37,353 nt of DNA. Origin: Clostridia bacterium. Lineage in GTDB: Bacteria > Bacillota > Clostridia > Christensenellales > DTU072. Made by a program: the position numbers and the translations under genes. Numbering within the stretch: the stretch's first letter is position 1; every line of letters begins with the position of its first letter. Shown here one piece after another: positions 29,513 through 37,353 of this stretch. The notes beneath the pieces are model-generated. The model searched no databases, had not been told where the DNA came from, and was given only the letters and a program-made list of their open reading frames with translations. The DNA lies in assembly GCA_028701415.1 (NCBI GenBank), contig JAQVQU010000002.1, forward strand, positions 1 through 37,353. Reading direction: 5' to 3'.

Positions 29513-31460
29513 ATCTTATCCCCCCTCCACCACCGCCAAAACCTCCTCCGCCTCCAGAAAAGCCGCCGCCGCCAAAGCCGCTCCCCCCAAAGCTGGATTT
29601 TCCTGAATTTTTAGCTTCGAAAAGTCTCAACGCTTGCGCTGTATCGGAAAAGGATCTTATTACATTTGAACCTAAATCTATCCCCTGTCCCTTAGAAAGA
29701 AAATAGAAAGACATCAATAAATTTCTAGAGGAAAAATTAAGACCATATTCTTTACTTTCTATTAATTTAATCGGTAAAGCCTTTAGAACTTCTTTTGATA
29801 TTCCCATCATTGTCGCATAAACCATAAATTCTTCCCAAAGAACAATTTTGGGTATTTCATGTTCTTCGAGATTCGAAAAGTCTTTCATATAGTTATACAA
29901 TCCTTTTGCGTTTGCAAATATTAATTCTCCCTTTTTACTTAATATCTTTTTCTTTGGAACTCCTATTATCAATAAAATCCCTGATATAATTAAACCTATG
30001 TATAACGGCCATATATAACTAAAGAATACAAACAACAATATTATTCCAGCAAAGAAAAATACTGGTCCTAATCCAGCTATTCTAATGAATAAGGATTGTT
30101 TTCGGTCAATATATTCCCCACTATTTAGTTTCAACCCTGATTGAACTATTACCTTTTTTGTTTCCTTAGAAAACATTGTGCTGTTTGTTCTAGCATATTG
30201 GTCCAAATCATCCATCGAAAACCCTTTAGATTTTATTTTACTAATACACTCTAATATATTCAATAATGTTGCTTCATGGGGTAACAATTCCGCTCGCTGT
30301 GCTGAAGACACTTGGCTCAAATTAAAGATATATTTCTCCTCAGCAATAATTTCTATCGTTAAAATATGTCTTCTCACAAAATCTAAAATAGTAGAACTAA
30401 TTAGTCTTCCCGAATATAATGGTTTTTCGGCTCCTCCTGAATAATAATAAAAGAAATGACCATATTCTGCAGGAGAAAACTCAGGTGGTATTTCTCTATA
30501 ATATGGAATATTGATCTTGTTTTTACGATATTTTATCCGTGAATAAATAACTAAAGAAAAAGAGGTAATTATGAGCATAATTCCTATTACCCAACTCAAT
30601 GTGAAATATGCATGTTCCTTCTTTAATCTTCTCTCCCATTCTATTGCCCAACCTAATTCTTCCTCCTCAATTGAAACTAAATTTTCAACATTTTCCGTGT
30701 ATGATAAGGAATCGAATATAGTATCAGTCCATATAGATCTAACTTCAATATATGACTCTGGATTGATATTCGTAGCAAAAAATTGTATATCATTTCCTAC
30801 AATCGTTGAGTATGCTGAAACATTCTCACTATGCATCCAAAATTTAATACTATTGGAATCAATTTCAATAGGCAAAGATATATTTAAATTATAATTTTCA
30901 ATAAAAAGTGCAAAATCGGGGCCTATATGATTCCAATATATTTCGTCACAATCGAGGAATCTTAAAAGCATTCCCTCCAAAGTATATCGAAAAGTATATG
31001 ACCTCCGTCCAGAATAATACTCTTCCATTATTAGTCCTATTTCTAGAACACCAGGTTTGCTACTATCAATGTAACCGCCAGAGTCCTCCCCTAAGAACTC
31101 GGTGAACTTCCCATCTCCTAGGTCTTGAAGCACTTTGTTAGAAGCATTATCCACTACAGAAAATTCCGTAACGGCTAAGACTTTTGTGGGATATTCAGGA
31201 TTTTGCAATTCAATCGTTTTATATAAATTTCTTTTAACTTCCTCTGAATTCCCATTTATAACCCAAGTTTCCTCAACCTGAAGTTTTCCGTCATTCGTCA
31301 ATATTGCATTAGTGTCAAGGGATTCTAAAAAAACCTCTCCTTTTTTGTTAAGAAAAAAATCTTGGCAGGAACACAAACTTAAGCCTAAAATCAATACACA
31401 AAAAATTAAAAAAAACAAGAGTACCGGATTAACTTTTTGGGTTACAATTTTATTATGCAT
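29511..31460 (-). CDS. DUF2207 domain membrane protein with Gly-rich C-terminus
   Basis: N-terminal LSLCSCQD lipobox/signal, DUF2207-like ESLDTNAILTNDGKLQVEETWVINGN, TM segments, C-terminal SSFGGSGFGGGGFSGGGGGFGGGGGGIR. Confidence 0.85.
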   Translation of the reverse strand: MHNKIVTQKVNPVLLFFLIFCVLILGLSLCSCQDFFLNKKGEVFLESLDTNAILTNDGKLQVEETWVINGNSEEVKRNLYKTIELQNPEYPTKVLAVTEFSVVDNASNKVLQDLGDGKFTEFLGEDSGGYIDSSKPGVLEIGLIMEEYYSGRRSYTFRYTLEGMLLRFLDCDEIYWNHIGPDFALFIENYNLNISLPIEIDSNSIKFWMHSENVSAYSTIVGNDIQFFATNINPESYIEVRSIWTDTIFDSLSYTENVENLVSIEEEELGWAIEWERRLKKEHAYFTLSWVIGIMLIITSFSLVIYSRIKYRKNKINIPYYREIPPEFSPAEYGHFFYYYSGGAEKPLYSGRLISSTILDFVRRHILTIEIIAEEKYIFNLSQVSSAQRAELLPHEATLLNILECISKIKSKGFSMDDLDQYARTNSTMFSKETKKVIVQSGLKLNSGEYIDRKQSLFIRIAGLGPVFFFAGIILLFVFFSYIWPLYIGLIISGILLIIGVPKKKILSKKGELIFANAKGLYNYMKDFSNLEEHEIPKIVLWEEFMVYATMMGISKEVLKALPIKLIESKEYGLNFSSRNLLMSFYFLSKGQGIDLGSNVIRSFSDTAQALRLFEAKNSGKSSFGGSGFGGGGFSGGGGGFGGGGGGIR

Positions 31461-31558
31461 AAGTAAAAAACCACCAAATCCTTTTTAAAACAACTGGGGA
31501 AATAATCGTTTCTAAAAACCTAATGTTTACCCCTTGATCTAATTAAATATAGTAAATA

Positions 31559-32074
31559 TTAAAACGCTACTTTGGGGACATTTTTTTCATCTTCGGAAAT
31601 TGTGAAATAAGGTTTTTCAGAAAATTTAAATATCTTTGCAATAATCATTGCTGGAAATGATTTAATTTTTTGGTTGTACAACATACATGAATCATTATAA
31701 AATTGTCTAGAGAACGCTATTTTTGATTCAATATCCGAAAGCTCTTGCTGAAGAGACAAAAAGTTCGTATTAGCTTTTAGTTCGGGGTATCTTTCAGCAA
31801 CAACCAATAGTCTAGAAATTGCCCCAGATAATTCATTATTAGCTTCTAAAGATTCCTGCAAATTTCCTGCGCTTCCGACTGATGCTCTAGCTTTCGTCAC
31901 ATCATTTAATACTCTATCTTCATGTCTTGCATACCCTTTCACTGTTTCAACTAGATTTGGGACTAAATCAAATCTTTTCTTTAATAATATGTCGATTTGA
32001 GACCAGGAATTTTCAGTTATTTCTCTTTGTTTGACAAGCTTATTGTAGGTGTAAATAGTATAAATTAAACACAT
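31559..32074 (-). CDS. LemA family protein with shortened N-terminus
   Basis: TYNKLVKQREITENSWSQIDILLKKRFDLVPNLVETVKGYARHE, TKARASVGSAGNLQESLEANNELSGAISRLLVVAERYPELKANTNFLSLQQEL. Confidence 0.92.
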   Translation of the reverse strand: MCLIYTIYTYNKLVKQREITENSWSQIDILLKKRFDLVPNLVETVKGYARHEDRVLNDVTKARASVGSAGNLQESLEANNELSGAISRLLVVAERYPELKANTNFLSLQQELSDIESKIAFSRQFYNDSCMLYNQKIKSFPAMIIAKIFKFSEKPYFTISEDEKNVPKVAF

Positions 32075-32205
32075 ATCATTTCCTCCGTTTTCTATATTAT
32101 ATATTCTTTTATATTCTTCGTAAAGAATCTGAATTATTAAGATTAAAGGGGTTCAATCATTTATAATACATTTTTCTTTTTTATACTCTTCTATAAATTA
32201 AATAA

Positions 32206-32234
32206 TGGACATCAATTTCTTCTTATGCTATACT
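32206..32234 (+). promoter_or_regulatory. Promoter of the tRNA-Cys/tRNA-Leu unit
   Basis: TGGACA-N17-TATACT upstream of tRNA-Cys. Confidence 0.65.
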
Positions 32235-32249
32235 ACACAAGTACGAAAT

Positions 32250-32323
<74 letters not shown>

Positions 32324-32330
32324 TTAATTG

Positions 32331-32417
32331 GCCGTTATGGCGGAATAGGCAGACGCAAGGGACTTAAAATCCCTCGATGGCAACATCGTGTCGGTTCAAG
32401 TCCGACTAACGGCACCA
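32331..32417 (+). tRNA. tRNA-Leu (anticodon TAA), CCA encoded
   Basis: GCCGTTA/TAACGGC acceptor, AGGGA-CTTAAAA-TCCCT anticodon arm, long variable arm CGATGGCAACATCG, ACCA end. Confidence 0.95.
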
Positions 32418-32450
32418 AAAAAAACCACTGAGGAATCAGTGGTTTTTTTT
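32415..32450. terminator. Terminator of the tRNA-Cys/Leu unit (symmetric)
   Basis: AAAAAAACCACTGA-GGAA-TCAGTGGTTTTTTTT. Confidence 0.88.
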
Positions 32451-32469
32451 AGTAATTAAATATTTCAAA

Positions 32470-35400
32470 CTAACGTTTCTTAAAACTCAATAATACTAAA
32501 ACAAATCCTATAGAAAATGCTACTGAAACTCCTAAAGAAACAAATAGACTCTTAAGACTTAGTCCTCCCAGCTTTCGTATTTCAATTGCTTTATTATTCT
32601 CTAAATCGTAACTGTAACCTTTATAAAATAAATTTTCGCCATCAAAAGAAAGTTTCCCAAATGAAGGATTATCTAAAGTTGGATTATGGATTGTCTCTCC
32701 AAATTCCAAGGGTATTTCATCATTTTTCATGTATTTATAATATTTATCTCCTAATGTTCCTAAGGTTACATAAAAAACCCCTGGTCCATCTACTAATTCT
32801 TTACCAAGATTCTCATTGTCAACAATATTCCCTTCCCCATCAAGATAATAGCTTTCCGAATATGTATGGTCGTGTCCCTGAAATACAATCGAAACATCAT
32901 TATCAAAAAATACAGAGGGAAGTTCTGTTCTTATTTCAATTACATCTGAATCCATGCTATGTGAGCCTGCTGAATAAGGGCCTTTGTGCATAATAATAAC
33001 TTTCTTTTTATCTGTACTCTGCAAATCTTGAATCATCCAATTATATTGTTCACCATCTATTGTGGAAACAGAAGGGTCATTTGTGTTAAGAACAGTAAAA
33101 TGCACTCCACTATAATCAAAGCTATAATACATACCTAATTTACTTTGACTATATGATTGACTAAAATTGTAGTGCCAAGCCCCATAATTGTACTCGGTGT
33201 CCCATATTAGTTGTGAATTTGAACTTATATCTAAATAATCTGAAGGAATTTTTGCAACAGGCCCCTCATAAATATGTTCTTCATGATTTCCTAGAGCATA
33301 TATACTTGTCGTATTCGCCCAAAAATCTCCCATGTTATTTAAAAGAAAATCCCAGTGTTTGTTGTTTTTTGAATTATCAACACTATCTCCACAGTTAATT
33401 ACAAAAGGATACCCTGAAGGGAATATATCATCTATATTTTCTATAACACTTCTTGCCTTCGAGTAAGTTCCTTGAGAATACCCTTGTAAATCTGAAATTA
33501 GTAATACATCAAATTTAAAATCATCCTCCAAAGGGGCCGTAGAGAAAGTGTAGACAGGGCTCCAAAGATTTTGAGTTTTATCGCCCACTCTATAAGAATA
33601 CATTTTCCCTGGTTCAAGTCCAGTAACACTCAAAGTATGCCTTCCAACCTCAATATCCATCATCATGGCAAATATTCCTGCGTCAATGCTTGGCGATGTT
33701 GTCGCATAATGTTGAAATTGACCATTGTTCTCAAGTTTTAAGGAACTGTTGAATTCTTCGGACGACAAACTTCCCTTTACATACTGTATAGTAGTGCCTG
33801 TAATCCTTCGATCTGTAAACCAAGTAAAATTTTTAGAGGTAGTTGGCTCATCCCCATAATTTACCGTAAGCATACTTGGGAGCATCCCATTTTCTATAGT
33901 TGGAATCACTTCAGTTTCGCCAGATATATAACTAATTTCATCTCCGGGAATTATTGAATGAATTGTCCATTCGGTTGAATTTCCGTCAGGATAATCATCA
34001 GAACTAAAAGAGAGAATAATCGAATAAGCAATTTCCCCAAGTCCAGTGTATATACTATCCGTTACATAGCCTCCTATCAAATTTCTTACTGTATCATAAG
34101 CATTATCTTCAAAATTAATATTTGTTATTAATTCTGGAATTGATTCAGAAAGTAAGCCTAGTTTTGGTACAATTGCCCTTAAATATTCATATAAATCAAA
34201 ACGAGCTATATCAAAGTCTTTCCTTTTAGAAGTAGTCATTAAGTAAATAGTTGAAAGTAGTTCTTCGAGGCCTTCTTTCTCAGATTCTATGAGCCCTATT
34301 GACAAATCTATAGGTTCAGATAAAATAGGCATAATCAATCCAAGCAAACCATCATTTTCATCAAGTAATCTGTTTAGTAATTCCTTCACCAAGGCCCCAT
34401 TCCTTAGGGATTCAATGGCCTTTTCATACTCAGAATAAGGCTGTCCCATATATTCAATGTAGGGTTCATTCCCAATTTGATGTCCAGTGTAGGCAAACAT
34501 AATGGCGTTAAAAAAAGATATGTCGGTATCTCCCAGTTTAAGATTGATAATATCATAAATTAATTCTGTTGCTTTACCCGAAATTTTTGCACCTAGAACC
34601 GAGTTAGCTATTCCTTCTTCTATGTCGTAAAAATCTCCTTCTATGTCATTAGGAAAAACATAATCACTTAATGCTTTCTCCTCAATATGTCTAATAATAT
34701 TATTAACAAGAGTAGCTACTGGCAAACTTCCAACAAACTGGCCCGCCCCCGAACTATCTAGTATTTCAGCAAGCATACCCCCTGCCCCTGAAATAAAGTC
34801 TGGATTAATATATAAAAATCTTAAACTTTCCACTATTGAATAAAAAAGCTTATGAACCGCATAATCACCGCAATCTAAACATATATATTCGCTGCCTCTT
34901 TTTTCAATAAATTGTCTAAGATCATTAAAATCTAGATAATAAGACCAAGGTTCATTTAGACTCGAGGCCTCTGTTTCAGTTAATAAAAAACCATCCTCAA
35001 ATAAACGAGAAAAATCAGCTTCTACCATTTTTAAGAGGATACTACTAAAATTTTCAGCATACTTATTCCCAACATTTCCCCTTTCAATTTTCGCAATCCT
35101 AAATGCTCCTTCATAACCCGAGGAAGACCCCGTTTGTGTATCTGTTATGGGATTTCCTTCATAAGAAACATGGGATATAACATCGTGAGCATGCATATGT
35201 CCTGTAAATGAATATCTAAATCCATTGTCTGCAAGAAAGTCGGCTGATTCCCTCCATTTGTACAAAGTAAAATCTTTAAGAATCGAATCTTGCATAGAAA
35301 AATGAGGTAAAACATTATGATGCATCACTGCGATCTTTAGATAATCTTCATTTTGAGGTAAATTAATGATCCAATCTTTTGATTCTTGGAAAATTTTGCC

Positions 35401-36243
35401 ACCTGCAACATGCCCTCTTTGTTCATCAGAGACCTCCTCATCTAAGCAAAGAAAACTTATTCTTTCTTCCTCATCCATTGCATAATAAGATAATTCAGAG
35501 GGTAAATAATCTTCATCTATGTCTCTATTAAGTTCTATTTGATAAGAAAATTGAAGAGTACTAGCATTTTGGCTAATTACATAATACTTTCCTGCCGAAG
35601 GAGTGAAAGATAAATTATCAAAGATTATTCTATCTTCATTTGCTTGATAATATGCATCTAGCTGCTCAATTGTATAATCAGGCATGCCCAAACCTGAATA
35701 TAGATATGAAAAATCCATTCTATTAATATTTAGGGCTTTTCCAACAAGTTGTTCATAAAATTTGCGTGATATAGCATCTGGATTATGTAAATCGTGGTTT
35801 CCTGGTGTGCAAAATATCTGAAAATCCGGATTAGTTTCTCTAATTGAGTTTTGCAATTCCCTAAGCATATTAGAAATTTCATAATGAGATTGAATTTCTC
35901 CATCAAGAGTAATGTCGCCAGAGACAACAAGATAATCAAGCTCGATTATTTGATTTTGAAAAGAAGCATTTTCAATGTTTTCCAAGGTTTGTTCTACCAT
36001 CATTTGGTTTTCTACAAGTAATTTTGTAGCTCCTATCACTTCTTTATTAAAAGAAAGAGAGTCTCCTTTATCACAATAATTCAAGGGGTAATAATGCGGA
36101 TCCGTTAAATGACCAATCATAACAAAATCATCCCTAACAAAACTATCCCCTGCCCCTGCGGAAAAACTTGCCACAGTAGAAAATAATAATAAAAACGAGC
36201 TAATAACTATTAAAAGTAAGACGATAATTATTCTTTTTTTCAT
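32470..36243 (-). CDS. Secreted, membrane-anchored protein with two metallophosphoesterase domains (N-terminal calcineurin-like, C-terminal purple-acid-phosphatase-like)
   Basis: Signal peptide; MPE1 GHLTDPHYYP, VVSGDIT, CTPGNHD, MHHNVLPH, FTGHMHAHD; FN3-like LSVTGLEPGKMYSYRVG; MPE2 LISDLQG, NCGDSVDN, ALGNHEEH, MHKGPYS, FQGHDHTYS; C-terminal TM and FKKR. Confidence 0.9.
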   Translation of the reverse strand: MKKRIIIVLLLIVISSFLLLFSTVASFSAGAGDSFVRDDFVMIGHLTDPHYYPLNYCDKGDSLSFNKEVIGATKLLVENQMMVEQTLENIENASFQNQIIELDYLVVSGDITLDGEIQSHYEISNMLRELQNSIRETNPDFQIFCTPGNHDLHNPDAISRKFYEQLVGKALNINRMDFSYLYSGLGMPDYTIEQLDAYYQANEDRIIFDNLSFTPSAGKYYVISQNASTLQFSYQIELNRDIDEDYLPSELSYYAMDEEERISFLCLDEEVSDEQRGHVAGGKIFQESKDWIINLPQNEDYLKIAVMHHNVLPHFSMQDSILKDFTLYKWRESADFLADNGFRYSFTGHMHAHDVISHVSYEGNPITDTQTGSSSGYEGAFRIAKIERGNVGNKYAENFSSILLKMVEADFSRLFEDGFLLTETEASSLNEPWSYYLDFNDLRQFIEKRGSEYICLDCGDYAVHKLFYSIVESLRFLYINPDFISGAGGMLAEILDSSGAGQFVGSLPVATLVNNIIRHIEEKALSDYVFPNDIEGDFYDIEEGIANSVLGAKISGKATELIYDIINLKLGDTDISFFNAIMFAYTGHQIGNEPYIEYMGQPYSEYEKAIESLRNGALVKELLNRLLDENDGLLGLIMPILSEPIDLSIGLIESEKEGLEELLSTIYLMTTSKRKDFDIARFDLYEYLRAIVPKLGLLSESIPELITNINFEDNAYDTVRNLIGGYVTDSIYTGLGEIAYSIILSFSSDDYPDGNSTEWTIHSIIPGDEISYISGETEVIPTIENGMLPSMLTVNYGDEPTTSKNFTWFTDRRITGTTIQYVKGSLSSEEFNSSLKLENNGQFQHYATTSPSIDAGIFAMMMDIEVGRHTLSVTGLEPGKMYSYRVGDKTQNLWSPVYTFSTAPLEDDFKFDVLLISDLQGYSQGTYSKARSVIENIDDIFPSGYPFVINCGDSVDNSKNNKHWDFLLNNMGDFWANTTSIYALGNHEEHIYEGPVAKIPSDYLDISSNSQLIWDTEYNYGAWHYNFSQSYSQSKLGMYYSFDYSGVHFTVLNTNDPSVSTIDGEQYNWMIQDLQSTDKKKVIIMHKGPYSAGSHSMDSDVIEIRTELPSVFFDNDVSIVFQGHDHTYSESYYLDGEGNIVDNENLGKELVDGPGVFYVTLGTLGDKYYKYMKNDEIPLEFGETIHNPTLDNPSFGKLSFDGENLFYKGYSYDLENNKAIEIRKLGGLSLKSLFVSLGVSVAFSIGFVLVLLSFKKR

Positions 36244-36309
36244 ATAAACCCCTCAAGAATATAAAATTAGCGATCAAGCAACCAAAAAGATACAGTAAAA
36301 CCATTTGAA

Positions 36310-36339
36310 ATTATATTATACAATATATAATCTAGTCAA
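36310..36339 (-). promoter_or_regulatory. Predicted promoter of the tandem metallophosphoesterase gene
   Basis: Minus strand TTGACT-N18-TATAAT; the -35 overlaps inverted repeat TCTAGT-TTG-ACTAGA. Confidence 0.5.
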
Positions 36340-36406
36340 ACTAGACAAATTAAAAAAGGAAGTCGACAATAGGAATCAAAATAAAACAATTTTTTAACAT
36401 AAAAAA

Positions 36407-37353
36407 CTATATCAATTTTCTTCTAAAAAATATTAACACAAATGATAGTATTAAACATACCGAGAAAGAAACAAAACAAGCCATAACTATCCAAACCCAA
36501 ATGGTCTCAACAAATGACATCTGTGATCCTTCCTCTGTCAAGAAAAGATATAGTTCGGCATTGGAAAAATGCGTGGATACTCTAAAGTAATTAATTCCTT
36601 CTTCTTGATTTAATTTTTGAGGAACGTTTTCATCATTAATGCCAATTACTATGATATTTTTTTGATGATTACCACCAGAAAAATTAAAAATTAATGGAAC
36701 CTTTGGGGTAGATAAAGAGCCATTAACTCTCAACTCATACTCAACCTTGTATACTGAATTATATAAATGATTTTGGATTAAGCCCTGAAAAGAATCAATT
36801 ATAGGGTTGTTATACACAACTTTGGATATATTCAGAGAAAGATTTACTTCATCTCCTTTGATACAACTAACAGTGTTTTCGTCTAAGTTAATACAGGAGA
36901 CATCGCCTATAAATGCTCCTTCATTTTCCACATCAAACGAGAAAAATGCCCCTAATATAGCCTCTTTATATATCGCCCACTGGTTAACAAATAAATTATA
37001 ATCTGAAATCCTTTCATCTACATTTTCTGTTGATAAAAAAGTATAATAAACACGATCTATTGCCGTCTGTAAAGCTTCAGTTTGATTTGCGTTAATCGTT
37101 TCAGTATATTCTATAATATTATTTTGAGCTTGGACTAAATATTGATGTATGTTAAGGGATAGCCCGCTTGGGTAAAGCAAATTAAACCCATCTGGGGATA
37201 ATTGCGTATATTTACCAAGTAAACCAAGAGTAATATTTCCAACATTGTCTTCTGCAACATAATAGTAATAACCAGTATCAGTCAATTGAAAATTAATTAG
37301 TTCATTTTCAGCAGGAAAATCAAAGTCTTTAACGAAAGTATAGCCTGTTCTTA
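36407..37353 (-). CDS. C-terminal part of a membrane-anchored, possibly Ig-like surface protein (5' truncated by window edge)
   Basis: Frame stays open to the right edge (...RTGYTFVKDFDFPAENELINFQLTDTGYYYYVAEDNVGNITLG...); C-terminal TM WIVMACFVSFSVCLILSFVLIFFRRKLI. Confidence 0.75.
   Translation of the reverse strand, partial: RTGYTFVKDFDFPAENELINFQLTDTGYYYYVAEDNVGNITLGLLGKYTQLSPDGFNLLYPSGLSLNIHQYLVQAQNNIIEYTETINANQTEALQTAIDRVYYTFLSTENVDERISDYNLFVNQWAIYKEAILGAFFSFDVENEGAFIGDVSCINLDENTVSCIKGDEVNLSLNISKVVYNNPIIDSFQGLIQNHLYNSVYKVEYELRVNGSLSTPKVPLIFNFSGGNHQKNIIVIGINDENVPQKLNQEEGINYFRVSTHFSNAELYLFLTEEGSQMSFVETIWVWIVMACFVSFSVCLILSFVLIFFRRKLI

Noticed and set aside
32586-33398. Plus-strand ORFs (135 and 61 aa) antisense to the metallophosphoesterase gene
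   Set aside because: Mirror the coding frame of the real gene; no RBS or family signal.
35730-35939. 69-aa minus-strand ORF within the tandem phosphoesterase gene
   Set aside because: Out-of-frame fragment within a supported CDS.

Overview
AT-rich bacterial chromosomal segment, probably a Bacillota/Clostridia-like lineage (taxonomy is inference from gene content and order). Nearly every CDS is on the minus strand; the exceptions are one RqcH/NFACT-family gene and three tRNAs. Read in the minus direction from the right edge, the window holds: (i) surface or secreted proteins: an edge-truncated membrane-anchored protein, a 1257-aa protein with two metallophosphoesterase domains, and a LemA / DUF2207 pair; (ii) a large ATPase/TPR/BTAD-like regulator that appears to head an operon of RNA methyltransferase, RluA-type synthase, nth, obgE, nadD-yqeK fusion, rsfS, RibU-like ECF S-component, tsaE and tsaB-rimI fusion; (iii) tig-clpP-clpX-engB-phosphoesterase, with rqcH diverging from tig; (iv) a stripped-down dcw cluster, mraZ-rsmH-(two unknown small TM proteins)-divergent ftsA-ftsZ-nrdR, followed by rnpB; (v) rarA-rubrerythrin-ruvX-DUF1292-cyclophilin lipoprotein-MBG-type surface protein; (vi) rpsB-tsf-pyrH and the start of one more gene. 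I saw no CRISPR array, transposon, prophage or clear defence system. Most of the window is housekeeping. The items most worth follow-up are the two unknown membrane proteins and degenerate FtsA in the mur-less dcw cluster, the predicted MraZ-box promoter, the structured rpsB leader, the tandem phosphoesterase surface protein, the regulator with a degenerate P-loop, and the RqcH/Tig/ClpXP neighbourhood. All family calls are by eye from motifs; no searches were run.
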